Source of the DNA: JBJGXI01 sp045635475
GTDB taxonomy: Bacteria; Bacillota; Bacilli; Bacillales; Amphibacillaceae
Length of the DNA stretch: 26,708 bases
Assembly: GCF_045635475.1 (NCBI RefSeq)
Contig: NZ_JBJGXI010000063.1
Location: 1-26,708, forward strand
Direction of reading: 5' to 3'
This document shows positions 15,330 to 23,675 of the stretch, piece after piece. The notes beneath the pieces were generated by a model. It saw nothing but the letters and a program-made list of their open reading frames with translations, did not search any database and was not told the origin of the DNA. The position numbers and the translations under genes are program-made. Numbering within the stretch: the stretch's first letter is position 1; every line of letters begins with the position of its first letter.

Positions 15330-15875
15330 ATGCACCACGATATAGAAAAGGTACTGATTTCTAAGGAACAAATTGATCAAAAGTGTAAAGAGCTAGGAGC
15401 GCAGCTAACAAAAGAATACGAAGGGAAGTTCCCTTTAGCCATTGGTGTGTTAAAAGGGGCAATGCCATTTATGTCTGATGTGCTCGGTTATACCGAGACA
15501 TACCTAGAAATGGATTTCATGGACGTATCTAGTTATGGAGGCGAAATGCGTTCTTCTGGTGAAGTCAAAATCGTAAAAGATTTGGATTCGAAAGTTGAAG
15601 GGCGAGACTTATTAATAATTGAAGACATTATTGACAGTGGTCTAACGTTAAGTTATTTAGTTGATTTATTTAAGTATCGGAAAGCCAAATCCGTTAAAAT
15701 CGTTACCCTTCTTGATAAACCATCAGGAAGAACTGCCAATATTAAAGCAGATCTAGTTGGCTTTGAAGTTCCAGATGAATTTGTTGTCGGTTATGGGTTG
15801 GATTACCAAGAAAAATATCGGAATCTACCTTATATAGGTGTATTAAAGCCTAGGGTATATGGTGGAGAAGAGTAA
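15330..15875 (+). CDS. hprT: Hypoxanthine phosphoribosyltransferase
   Basis: A type I phosphoribosyltransferase of 181 residues. The PRPP-binding motif is DLLIIEDIIDSGLTLSYL (about residues 93-110). It salvages hypoxanthine and guanine to IMP and GMP with PRPP. AGGAGG at 15316-15321 lies 8 bases upstream of the ATG. It follows tilS closely and precedes ftsH by 124 bases. In B. subtilis HprT with TilS has been reported to activate ftsH transcription, which suits the shared neighbourhood here. Confidence 0.95.
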   Translation: MHHDIEKVLISKEQIDQKCKELGAQLTKEYEGKFPLAIGVLKGAMPFMSDVLGYTETYLEMDFMDVSSYGGEMRSSGEVKIVKDLDSKVEGRDLLIIEDIIDSGLTLSYLVDLFKYRKAKSVKIVTLLDKPSGRTANIKADLVGFEVPDEFVVGYGLDYQEKYRNLPYIGVLKPRVYGGEE

Positions 15876-15934
15876 GGTTAACAAAATGGTGGAATGAGTA
15901 ATGCATGTTTTACATATCTTAAAAGGGTAATTAG

Positions 15935-15964
15935 TTGTATTGATTCATTTCAATATGATACTAT
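15935..15964 (+). promoter_or_regulatory. Putative sigma-A promoter of ftsH
   Basis: TTGTAT at 15935-15940 is followed after 18 bases by TACTAT at 15959-15964, with an extended TG at 15956-15957. It lies 35 bases before the ftsH ATG. Confidence 0.5.
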
Positions 15965-15999
15965 TTACTATAGTTTTCTCGCTTGGGAGGAGGTAAGCA

Positions 16000-17973
16000 A
16001 TGAATCGAGTATTTCGAAACGTATTATTTTATTTTCTAATATTCCTTGTAGTCATTGGAGTTGTTTCGATATTTAATAATTCAAACAACCAGGCAACGGA
16101 ATATAATGTAAGTGAATTTTACCAGGCGCTTAACAATGGTGAGATCGAAGAAATGACGATGCGACCATCTAATGGGGTTTATCTCATACAAGGAACACTT
16201 GGTGGGGAAGAGGACACATTTGTTACCATGGTTCCAGATAACCCGCAGGTGATTGCAGAAATAACAGAAATAGCTAAAGATCAACCGAATGTAGATTTCG
16301 ATGAAGAGCAACAACCGAACGGATGGGTAACATTCCTAACAACAATGATTCCGTTTGTTATTATATTTATCCTATTCTTCTTCCTTCTTAACCAGGCACA
16401 GGGCGGTGGTAGCCGTGTGATGAACTTTGGTAAAAGTAAGGCGAAGATGTATTCGGAAGAGAAGAAAAAAGTGCGATTTAACGATGTAGCAGGAGCAGAT
16501 GAAGAGAAGCAAGAGCTTGTTGAAGTTGTTGATTTCTTAAAAGATCCACGTAAGTTTACGGCTATCGGTGCAAAAATTCCTAAAGGGGTTTTATTAGTTG
16601 GACCTCCAGGTACAGGTAAAACGTTGCTAGCTCGTGCGGTTGCAGGAGAAGCAGGCGTACCGTTTTTCTCCATAAGTGGTTCAGATTTCGTGGAAATGTT
16701 CGTCGGTGTTGGTGCATCGAGGGTAAGAGATTTATTCGAAAATGCTAAAAAGAATGCCCCTTGTATCATCTTCATTGATGAGATTGATGCAGTAGGTAGA
16801 CAGCGTGGAGCAGGTGTTGGCGGTGGTCACGATGAACGTGAGCAAACGTTGAACCAATTGCTAGTTGAGATGGATGGTTTTGGTGATAATGAAGGAATAA
16901 TTATTATCGCAGCAACAAACAGACCTGACATACTTGACCCAGCATTACTGCGTCCGGGACGCTTTGATCGTCAAATTACTGTCGATCGTCCAGATTTACG
17001 AGGTCGAGAAGACGTACTTAAAGTGCATGCAAGAAATAAACCATTAACAGATGATGTCGAATTAAAAACAATTGCAATGCGTACACCAGGATTTTCTGGG
17101 GCTGATTTAGAGAACTTACTAAATGAAGCAGCACTTGTTGCAGCAAGAAGTAATAAGGTCAAAATTGACATGGAAGATGTCGATGAAGCAATTGATCGTG
17201 TTATTGCAGGACCTGCGAAGAAAAGCAGAGTTATATCTAAAAAAGAACGTAATATAGTTGCTTATCATGAAAGTGGACATACTATTATTGGAATGGTGCT
17301 AGATGATGCGGATATGGTACATAAGGTGACAATTGTACCGCGTGGCCAAGCTGGTGGTTACGCCGTTATGCTACCGCGTGAGGATCGTTACTTTATGACA
17401 AAACCAGAGTTGCTCGATAAGATTACTGGTCTCCTTGGCGGCCGTGTGGCTGAAGAAGTAACCTTTGGCGAAGTAAGTACAGGTGCACATAACGATTTCC
17501 AACGTGCGACTGGAATTGCTAGAAAAATGGTTACCGAATATGGAATGAGTGATAAAATTGGCCCATTGCAATTCGGTAGTTCAGGTGGTCAAGTATTCTT
17601 AGGTAGAGATATTCAAAATGAACAAAATTACAGTGATGCAATCGCATATGAAATTGATAAAGAAATCCAAAATATTATTAACGATTGCTATGAAAAAGCG
17701 AAAAAGATTCTTACTGATAACAAGCCAAAGTTAGAATTAGTAGCGAAAACGCTTCTTGAAATTGAAACGCTTGACGCTGGCCAAATCAAATCGTTATTTG
17801 AAGAAGGAGTTCTTCCTGAACGCCCTGTCGTATCAGAACAGGATGGAAAGGCTTCTACACAAAACGAATCAGAAGAAAAGAAAAGTGATGTAAAAGTTAA
17901 TATTAAATCTAAAACAGCGGAATCAGAAAAGTCAGAGCAGAAAGATGTTGACAATGACACTGATCCAAAATAA
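16000..17973 (+). CDS. ftsH: ATP-dependent zinc metalloprotease FtsH
   Basis: A 657-residue membrane AAA+ protease. Two membrane helices (about 5-25 and 108-130) flank a short outside domain. Then come Walker A GPPGTGKT (about 201-208), Walker B CIIFIDEID, the second region of homology RPGRFDRQITVDRPD, and the zinc motif HESGH (about 423-427). The C-terminal tail is long, Glu/Lys/Ser-rich and probably unstructured. FtsH degrades misassembled membrane proteins and regulators and is needed for early sporulation in B. subtilis, partly through Spo0A control. GGGAGGAGG about 9 bases upstream supports the ATG. A strong terminator follows. Confidence 0.97.
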   Translation: MNRVFRNVLFYFLIFLVVIGVVSIFNNSNNQATEYNVSEFYQALNNGEIEEMTMRPSNGVYLIQGTLGGEEDTFVTMVPDNPQVIAEITEIAKDQPNVDFDEEQQPNGWVTFLTTMIPFVIIFILFFFLLNQAQGGGSRVMNFGKSKAKMYSEEKKKVRFNDVAGADEEKQELVEVVDFLKDPRKFTAIGAKIPKGVLLVGPPGTGKTLLARAVAGEAGVPFFSISGSDFVEMFVGVGASRVRDLFENAKKNAPCIIFIDEIDAVGRQRGAGVGGGHDEREQTLNQLLVEMDGFGDNEGIIIIAATNRPDILDPALLRPGRFDRQITVDRPDLRGREDVLKVHARNKPLTDDVELKTIAMRTPGFSGADLENLLNEAALVAARSNKVKIDMEDVDEAIDRVIAGPAKKSRVISKKERNIVAYHESGHTIIGMVLDDADMVHKVTIVPRGQAGGYAVMLPREDRYFMTKPELLDKITGLLGGRVAEEVTFGEVSTGAHNDFQRATGIARKMVTEYGMSDKIGPLQFGSSGGQVFLGRDIQNEQNYSDAIAYEIDKEIQNIINDCYEKAKKILTDNKPKLELVAKTLLEIETLDAGQIKSLFEEGVLPERPVVSEQDGKASTQNESEEKKSDVKVNIKSKTAESEKSEQKDVDNDTDPK

Positions 17974-17980
17974 AAAGATT

Positions 17981-18019
17981 AAAACAGCCTTCTCGCATTT
18001 GGAGAAGGCTGTTTTTTTT
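17981..18019 (+). terminator. Intrinsic terminator of ftsH
   Basis: AAAACAGCCTTCTC (17981-17994) pairs with GAGAAGGCTGTTTT (18002-18015). The loop has 7 bases and T's continue to 18019. Confidence 0.93.
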
Positions 18020-18144
18020 GGTATCAGAAAAATGCAGCTGATATAAACTCCAAATACTTGCTTGCATATTTTAGTTAATGAATTTAATACTAAGGCTCAA
18101 ATCATAAAGTTTGATGCTCTATAAGCTTCATAAATGAAGTAAAT

Positions 18145-18468
18145 TGCGTCGTAGTGCTCGTAATTTCTGCTGGGAATGGATGCCTGACAGGATTTTTAGA
18201 ACGAGAATCTAAAAAACTTTTAGCGGCCACAGGAGACCTTATTTCACGTAAAATACCAGTTATGATGATTTGGCGGCCACCACAGACCTTATTTACTAAA
18301 AATAGCATACTACAGCAAGGATTTTATTCAAATAAGCGCGCTGATGGCCGCGCAATTCTAATATTACCTATATTGTCACAGATAAGTGCAGTGGTGGCCG
18401 TTAGCGACTAACCACCGCCCCGTGGAAAGCGTATTTTCTACAGCGGCTGTCCAACACTTTACGACGCA
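18145..18468. repeat. Mirror-symmetric array of four GGCCAC repeat units
   Basis: Two direct 22-base motifs (GCGGCCAC...CCTTATTT) start at 18223 and 18273, exactly 50 bases apart. Two inverted copies start, on the minus strand, at 18351 and 18401, again 50 apart. All four are symmetric about 18312. Outer flanks carry TGCGTCGTA (18145-18153) and its complement TACGACGCA (18460-18468). A CCGTGGAAAGCG stretch at 18420-18431 resembles the end of the repeat near 5632. The open frames that cross this region look like accidents of the repeat. The rest of the gap (18020-18144 and 18469-18660) shows no gene. Confidence 0.7.
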
Positions 18469-18666
18469 TACTAGCTATTTTACGTAAAACCAACAATCTT
18501 TTTTAGCGAACCAAGAGGACATTTTCTTTATAACGATACAATTTGTAAAGAAAACCCGATCGTGGTTTGTAGGAATTGAAATGCAGCGGATTGTGTTTTA
18601 TATTTATACCAATGGTAACTGGGGAACTACAAAGAATGTATTCCAGTATAGAACTGTTACGTAATA

Positions 18667-18675
18667 TGGTAAGAT
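18667..18675 (+). promoter_or_regulatory. Extended -10 promoter of the coaX operon
   Basis: TGGTAAGAT at 18667-18675 is an extended -10 (TAAGAT, five of six). No clear -35 precedes it. The coaX start lies 38 bases downstream. Confidence 0.4.
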
Positions 18676-18713
18676 GTACAAGGAATAATTTTATATGAAT
18701 GGTGGAAACAAAC

Positions 18714-19484
18714 ATGATTTTTGTTTTAGATGTAGGCAATACAAACACTGTTTTAGGCGTATTTGATCAAGATAAGCTTGTTTATCAGTGGCGAATACAT
18801 ACAGACCGTCACAAAACAGAAGACGAATTTGCTATGTTATTTAAATCATTATTTGAACATGAAAATATAGAGATCAGTGATATTAGTGGCATTATCATAT
18901 CCTCCGTCGTGCCGCCTATTATGTATGCGTTAGAACGGGTATCTCATAAGTATTTCAAACAAACACCGATGATAATTGGGGCAGATTCGATTAATCCGTT
19001 TTTAAAAACGATATATCCTAACCCGAAGGAATTAGGTGCTGACCGAATTGTTAATGCTGTTGGAGCAATTGAGGAATACGGTTCACCGCTAATTATTATT
19101 GATTTTGGAACAGCAACCACATACTGTTATATAAATGAAATGAACGAATATGTTGGTGGAGTAATTGCACCTGGTATCAATGTTTCTCTTGATGCGTTAT
19201 ATGATAAAGCTGCAAAGCTACCTAAAATTGAAATAATGAATCCTGGAAATGTACTTGGTTCATCGACAATCGAAGCAATGCAATCAGGTGTTTATTTTGG
19301 ATATGTCGGTCAAGTTGATGAAATTGTTCGTCGTATTAAGGATCAAGCAGCATCTCCTCCAAAGGTAATTGCAACAGGAGGTTTAGCAACATTAATAGCA
19401 AAAGATTCAAAGACAATTGAACAAGTTGATCCTGCTTTAACACTGAAAGGTTTATATATTATTTATAAGAAAAATGAAAAGTAA
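18714..19484 (+). CDS. coaX: Type III pantothenate kinase
   Basis: A 256-residue ASKHA-fold kinase. DVGNTNTVLG at the N-terminus is the phosphate-1 loop, ELGADRIVNAVGAI and DFGTATTYCYI form the pantothenate/ATP site, and VIATGGLATLI is near the C-terminus. It phosphorylates pantothenate, the first step of coenzyme A synthesis, and is not feedback inhibited by CoA, unlike type I. The ATG at 18714 gives the conserved MIFVLDVGNT start; an ATG at 18699 would add five residues and has a more distant AAGGAA site. hslO starts 25 bases after its stop, as in B. subtilis. Confidence 0.94.
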   Translation: MIFVLDVGNTNTVLGVFDQDKLVYQWRIHTDRHKTEDEFAMLFKSLFEHENIEISDISGIIISSVVPPIMYALERVSHKYFKQTPMIIGADSINPFLKTIYPNPKELGADRIVNAVGAIEEYGSPLIIIDFGTATTYCYINEMNEYVGGVIAPGINVSLDALYDKAAKLPKIEIMNPGNVLGSSTIEAMQSGVYFGYVGQVDEIVRRIKDQAASPPKVIATGGLATLIAKDSKTIEQVDPALTLKGLYIIYKKNEK

Positions 19485-19509
19485 CCTCTACACTAAGGAG
19501 AGATACATC

Positions 19510-20382
19510 ATGGGAGATTATTTAGTTAAGGCAACTGCATTCCAAGGGATGGTAAGAGCCTATGCAATCCAATCAACAAAAACTATAGAAGAAGCACGCA
19601 GAAGACAGGACACTTGGGTAACTGCTTCAGCGGCATTAGGTCGTGCAATTACAATTACTGCGATGATGGGTGCAATGTTAAAAGGAGAAGATAAACTTAC
19701 AGCTAAGATACTGGGGAATGGCCCGGTGGGTGCGATTATAACAGATGCAAATGCCAGAGGTGAAGTAAGGGGTTACGTTTCTAATCCACACGTAGATTTT
19801 GATAAAAACGAGAATGGAAAACTGGACGTAGCGCGTGCTGTGGGAACAGAAGGTAGTCTTAGTATTGTAAAGGATTTGGGTTTGAAAGAATATTTTACAG
19901 GACAAGTGCCAATCGTATCTGGTGAATTAAGCGAGGATTTCACTTATTATTTTGCTAACTCAGAGCAAGTCCCGTCAGCAGTAGGAGCTGGAGTCTTAGT
20001 AAATCCTGATTATACAATATTAGCTGCTGGTGGATTTATTGTGCAAATGATGCCGGGTGCTGAAGAGGATACGATTACTAAAATTGAAAAACAAATTAGT
20101 TCAATTCCTTCTATCTCCGCATTAATAGAGAAAGGTAATTCGCCAGAACAAATTTTAGAGCAGCTCTTCGGAAAAGAAAATTTAAAAATACATGAGACGA
20201 TGCCAATAACTTTTTCTTGTCCGTGTTCGAAAGATAGACTAGGGGCTGCTATTCAAAGCTTTTCCAACGAGGAAATCGACAAGATGATTGAGGAAGACGA
20301 TGGTGCGGAAGCATTCTGCCATTTTTGTAATGAAAAATACGTGTTCGATGCAGAAGAATTACAAGCGCTAAAGTCAAAATAG
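19510..20382 (+). CDS. hslO: Redox-regulated chaperone Hsp33
   Basis: A 290-residue protein with the Hsp33 N-terminal fold (DYLVKATAFQGMVRAYAI) and a C-terminal zinc switch. The four cysteines are CPC (C237, C239) and CHFC (C270, C273). Under oxidative stress these form disulphides, zinc is lost and the holdase becomes active in the cytoplasm. ATG 19510 is preferred: AAGGAGAG at 19495-19502 with a 7-base gap and the usual family start. A start at 19474 would overlap coaX. Confidence 0.95.
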   Translation: MGDYLVKATAFQGMVRAYAIQSTKTIEEARRRQDTWVTASAALGRAITITAMMGAMLKGEDKLTAKILGNGPVGAIITDANARGEVRGYVSNPHVDFDKNENGKLDVARAVGTEGSLSIVKDLGLKEYFTGQVPIVSGELSEDFTYYFANSEQVPSAVGAGVLVNPDYTILAAGGFIVQMMPGAEEDTITKIEKQISSIPSISALIEKGNSPEQILEQLFGKENLKIHETMPITFSCPCSKDRLGAAIQSFSNEEIDKMIEEDDGAEAFCHFCNEKYVFDAEELQALKSK

Positions 20383-20401
20383 GGGGGAGAGGAGAAGCGT
20401 C

Positions 20402-21298
20402 ATGACACGTAAGTTTCTCTTTGCAATATTAGTAGTGCTGCTAATAACGAATATAACGACAATAGCAGTGTGGCAGTGGGATAGAAGTGATATTGTAGCA
20501 CCAGCGGATGATTTAAATGTGCCGGTCGATACAAAAGAACCGGTAGCAACGATTGATAATGAAGAAATAACTTACCAACAATGGACAAGTAATCTACAAA
20601 ACACATATGGGAAAAAATTATTGAAAGCAATGATTGATCGGCAAGTGGTGGACAGGCTTTCAGAACAAGAAGGTATTGAAATAAATGATAAAGTGATTGA
20701 TCGAGAAGTATCGTTGCTTTATACAATTCAAGGTATATTAACAAATGAAGAAGCGTCCACATTAGAGGAAAACTGGCGAGCCGATATTTCTCACCGTATA
20801 CGCCTGGAGGAACTATTAACCAAGGACATCCAGATTGATGAAAGTGAGATAAAAAGTTATTACGAACAATACAAAGAAAATTATGATTTACCGGAATCTA
20901 TTCAGATATCAGATATTTTGGTCAATAATATGGAAACAGCGAATAAGGTTATAAGTGAGCTAGAATCAGGTGCCGCTTTTGCATCATTGGCAAGAGAATA
21001 TTCTGAAGATATTGATACAAGAAATCAGGGTGGATATAAGGGCTACTATAATTCGCCTGGTGAGTATTATGATCTAGCGCAAGCTATGGAAGAAGAAACG
21101 TATAGTGAGCCATTTGATACAAATGAAGGAATTGCGATTATTTATGTGCATCGTAAATTACCAGCTATCTCATTAAATTACGATGAATTAAGAAATCATC
21201 TAAAAAGGGAACTTGCCTTAGAGCAGTTAGACCAAGTAGTGAGTGCAGATTTGTTGTGGGAAAATTATGATATTAAATGGATGTATGGAAACAATTAA
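20402..21298 (+). CDS. yacD: Parvulin-type peptidyl-prolyl isomerase, membrane-anchored (YacD-like)
   Basis: A 298-residue protein with an N-terminal membrane anchor or uncleaved signal (FLFAILVVLLITNITTIAVW, residues about 5-24) and a SurA/PrsA-like helical N-domain. A parvulin domain (about 165-260) follows, with ISDILVNN, FASLAREYSEDIDTRNQGG and FDTNEGIAIIYVHRK. There is no lipobox Cys after the helix, so it is not a PrsA lipoprotein. It probably helps folding of exported proteins. Size and place match B. subtilis YacD, whose role is little studied. Start ATG 20402 has AGGAG about 8 bases upstream. It ends the coaX-hslO operon; a separate promoter precedes cysK. Confidence 0.87.
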   Translation: MTRKFLFAILVVLLITNITTIAVWQWDRSDIVAPADDLNVPVDTKEPVATIDNEEITYQQWTSNLQNTYGKKLLKAMIDRQVVDRLSEQEGIEINDKVIDREVSLLYTIQGILTNEEASTLEENWRADISHRIRLEELLTKDIQIDESEIKSYYEQYKENYDLPESIQISDILVNNMETANKVISELESGAAFASLAREYSEDIDTRNQGGYKGYYNSPGEYYDLAQAMEEETYSEPFDTNEGIAIIYVHRKLPAISLNYDELRNHLKRELALEQLDQVVSADLLWENYDIKWMYGNN

Positions 21299-21334
21299 AT
21301 TGCGAAATAATTTAAAAAATTACAAATCAACTAG

Positions 21335-21363
21335 TTGACATTTTTATCCTGCAAGCGTACATT
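21335..21363 (+). promoter_or_regulatory. Sigma-A promoter of cysK
   Basis: A perfect TTGACA (21335-21340) and TACATT (21358-21363), spaced 17 bases, lie 43 bases before the cysK ATG. Confidence 0.65.
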
Positions 21364-21370
21364 GTATATA

Positions 21371-21394
21371 AATCCTATACAAATACTAGGAATT
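21371..21394 (+). promoter_or_regulatory. Possible CymR operator in the cysK leader
   Basis: AATCCTA (21371-21377) and TAGGAATT (21387-21394) form an inverted pair ending in the TAGGAATT part that is typical of CymR sites, as I recall them. It sits between the promoter and the ribosome binding site. In B. subtilis CymR represses cysteine genes and forms a complex with CysK itself. Confidence 0.4.
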
Positions 21395-21406
21395 GGAGTG
21401 AATTAA

Positions 21407-22336
21407 ATGAAAGTTGCTCAATCCATTGCTGAATTAATTGGAAACACACCGATTGTAAAACTTAATCGCACGGCAGATCCAGATGCTGCAGAAATTTATG
21501 TGAAGTTAGAATTTATGAACCCAGGAAGTTCTGTGAAAGACCGTATCGCTTTGGCGATGATCGAAGCTGCAGAAGAAGCAGGTAAACTGAACGAGGGCGA
21601 CACGATTATTGAGCCTACAAGTGGAAACACGGGTATCGGTCTAGCGCTCGTAGCTGCAATAAAAGGCTACAAAGCTATTTTAGTAATGCCAGATACAATG
21701 AGCATGGAACGCCGTAACCTATTACGTGCTTATGGTGCCGAGTTAGTGCTTACACCTGGAGCGGACGGAATGAAAGGTGCCATTAAAAAGGCAGAAGAAT
21801 TGCAGAAAGAACATGGCTACTTTATGCCGCAACAGTTTAACAATCCTGCTAACCCAGATATTCATGCACGTACAACGGGTAAAGAAATTGTTGAGCAAAT
21901 GGGTGAACAATTAGACGCATTTGTTTCTGGAATTGGTACTGGTGGTACAATTACTGGTGCTGGAAAAGTATTAAAGGAAGCTTACAAAGATATTAAAATT
22001 TATGCAGTTGAGCCAACAGGTTCTCCGGTATTGTCTGGTGGTAATCCTGGACCGCATAAAATCCAAGGTATTGGTGCAGGTTTTGTGCCAGAGGTATTAA
22101 ATACTGAGGTTTATGATGAAGTTATTCAGGTCGAAAACGAAGATGCATTTACTACAGCAAGAGAGGCTGCTAAAAAGGAAGGTCTGTTAGGTGGAATTTC
22201 TTCTGGTGCAGCAATTTATGCAGCGAAACAGGTTGCAAAAGAGTTAGGTAAAGGTAAAAAAGTATTAGCGATTATTCCGAGTAACGGGGAAAGATATTTA
22301 ACAACACCGTTATATCAGTTTGAAGAAACGGAATAA
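21407..22336 (+). CDS. cysK: Cysteine synthase A (O-acetylserine thiol-lyase)
   Basis: A 309-residue fold-type II PLP enzyme. The PLP lysine is K44 in NPGSSVKDRIA; EPTSGNTGIGLA binds substrate, GTGGTITGAGKVLKE holds the PLP phosphate and HKIQGIGAGFVPEVL is the CysK/CBS signature. It makes cysteine from O-acetylserine and sulphide. In B. subtilis CysK also acts as a partner of CymR. GGAG at 21395-21398 lies 8 bases before the ATG. It is a single-gene unit with its own promoter and terminator. In B. subtilis pabB-pabA-pabC come next; here they are missing. Confidence 0.96.
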   Translation: MKVAQSIAELIGNTPIVKLNRTADPDAAEIYVKLEFMNPGSSVKDRIALAMIEAAEEAGKLNEGDTIIEPTSGNTGIGLALVAAIKGYKAILVMPDTMSMERRNLLRAYGAELVLTPGADGMKGAIKKAEELQKEHGYFMPQQFNNPANPDIHARTTGKEIVEQMGEQLDAFVSGIGTGGTITGAGKVLKEAYKDIKIYAVEPTGSPVLSGGNPGPHKIQGIGAGFVPEVLNTEVYDEVIQVENEDAFTTAREAAKKEGLLGGISSGAAIYAAKQVAKELGKGKKVLAIIPSNGERYLTTPLYQFEETE

Positions 22337-22349
22337 CGTATTAATAAGG

Positions 22350-22388
22350 AATAAACCGTTTGGATGAGTTGTCCGGACGGTTTATTTT
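22350..22388 (+). terminator. Intrinsic terminator of cysK
   Basis: AATAAACCGTTTGGA (22350-22364) pairs with TCCGGACGGTTTATT (22372-22386), using two G-U pairs, with a 7-base loop and short T tail. Confidence 0.85.
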
Positions 22389-22483
22389 AATTGACTAAGA
22401 TCTGATAGCACCAAATCAAATGAGAATTTCTCGGTTTTAAGGTAACATAGTATACATATGGTGATATGAAGGAAGGAAAAAAG

Positions 22484-23320
22484 ATGAGTTTTATTTTAAA
22501 TACGAAGCAAAAAACGTATGACCTATCTAATAGAACTTTAGTAATGGGCATTTTGAATGTTACACCAGATTCGTTTTCTGACGGTGGTAACTATAACGAA
22601 CTGGAAGCTGCTGTAAATCAAGCGATGATGATGGAACGAGATGGTGCTGATATTATTGATGTTGGTGGAGAATCGACACGTCCTGGTCACACGCCTGTTT
22701 CTTTGGAAGATGAAATTGAGCGGGTAGTACCGATTATTAATGCGATTAAAGCGGCGGTAAGTATTCCAATATCGATTGATACGTACAAATCAGAAACAGC
22801 TAAGGTAGCATTAGATGCTGGTGCATCGATAATTAATGATGTATGGGGAGCAAAGAAAGACCCTGAAATGGCCAATGTTGCAGCAGCCTTTGACGTACCA
22901 ATCATTTTAATGCATAACAGAGAAAAAGCTAATTACAATTCCATTATTACTGATATGAAAGATGATTTACAGGAAAGTATAACTATTGCTCTAAATGCGG
23001 GTGTGAAACGAGAAAATATCATATTGGACCCGGGGATTGGTTTTGCTAAAACGGTAGAAGATAACTTATTGGTAATGAGAAATCTAGACCAGTTTAATGA
23101 ATTAGGTTACCCAATGTTACTAGGAACATCTCGAAAGTCTTTGATCGGAAAGGTTTTGGATTTACCGGTAGAGGAACGTGATGAAGGAACGGGTGCGACG
23201 ATTTGTTATGGAATCACAAAGGGTGTGCAAATTGTAAGAGTACACAATGTAAAGTTAGCAGTTCGAATGGCAAAAATGATGGATGCATTGACAGGTAAAG
23301 GTGGTATGAAGTATGGATAA
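22484..23320 (+). CDS. folP: Dihydropteroate synthase
   Basis: A 278-residue TIM-barrel enzyme of folate synthesis; joins the pterin pyrophosphate to p-aminobenzoate and is the target of sulphonamides. Motifs: MGILNVTPDSFSDGG, DVGGESTRPG, SIDTYKSE, AGASIINDVWG, LDPGIGFAKT and GTSRKSLIG. The ATG at 22484 has AAGGAAGG at 22469-22476, 7 bases upstream; an ATG at 22466 would add six residues and would swallow that site. Its end overlaps folB by eight bases. The 147 bases between cysK and folP hold only the cysK terminator and a short leader. Confidence 0.95.
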   Translation: MSFILNTKQKTYDLSNRTLVMGILNVTPDSFSDGGNYNELEAAVNQAMMMERDGADIIDVGGESTRPGHTPVSLEDEIERVVPIINAIKAAVSIPISIDTYKSETAKVALDAGASIINDVWGAKKDPEMANVAAAFDVPIILMHNREKANYNSIITDMKDDLQESITIALNAGVKRENIILDPGIGFAKTVEDNLLVMRNLDQFNELGYPMLLGTSRKSLIGKVLDLPVEERDEGTGATICYGITKGVQIVRVHNVKLAVRMAKMMDALTGKGGMKYG

Positions 23321-23675
23321 GATTTACGTTAACCAAATGGAGTTTTACGGATATCATGGGTTATACCCAGAAGAAAACAAATTGGGACAACGATATAAAG
23401 TTGATGTAGTCTTGAATCTTGATTTAAAGCAAGCTGGTAAATCAGATCATATGGATGACAGCATTGATTACGGCAAAATTTATCATATAACAAAAGATGT
23501 TGTCGAAGGAAAAGCGAAGCATCTAGTTGAGGCTGTGGCAGAAGAAATAGCCTATCAGTTCTTTGCTTCTTTTGAAAAGCTTAACAGCTGCACCGTAAAA
23601 GTGTATAAACCAGATCCACCTATTCCAGGACATTATCAATCTGTCGCGGTAGAAATTTTTAGGGAGCGTTCCTAA
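23313..23675 (+). CDS. folB: Dihydroneopterin aldolase
   Basis: A 120-residue enzyme. MDKIYVNQMEFYGYHG with LYPEENKLGQRYKVDV, then SIDYGKIY and KPDPPIPGHYQSVAVEI, are the FolB pattern, including the catalytic Lys near the C-terminus and the Glu that binds pterin. It turns dihydroneopterin into hydroxymethyl-dihydropterin and glycolaldehyde. It overlaps folP by eight bases and folK by one (TAATG), so the three are translated as a coupled set. Confidence 0.94.
   Translation: MDKIYVNQMEFYGYHGLYPEENKLGQRYKVDVVLNLDLKQAGKSDHMDDSIDYGKIYHITKDVVEGKAKHLVEAVAEEIAYQFFASFEKLNSCTVKVYKPDPPIPGHYQSVAVEIFRERS

Noticed and set aside
18223..18401. CRISPR array
   Set aside because: Spacing of units is regular (50 bases), but there are only two direct units, they are imperfect, the other two are inverted, and no cas genes are near.
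18102..18411. Overlapping open frames on both strands in the ftsH-coaX gap
   Set aside because: They follow the symmetric repeat array and lack ribosome sites or recognisable domains.
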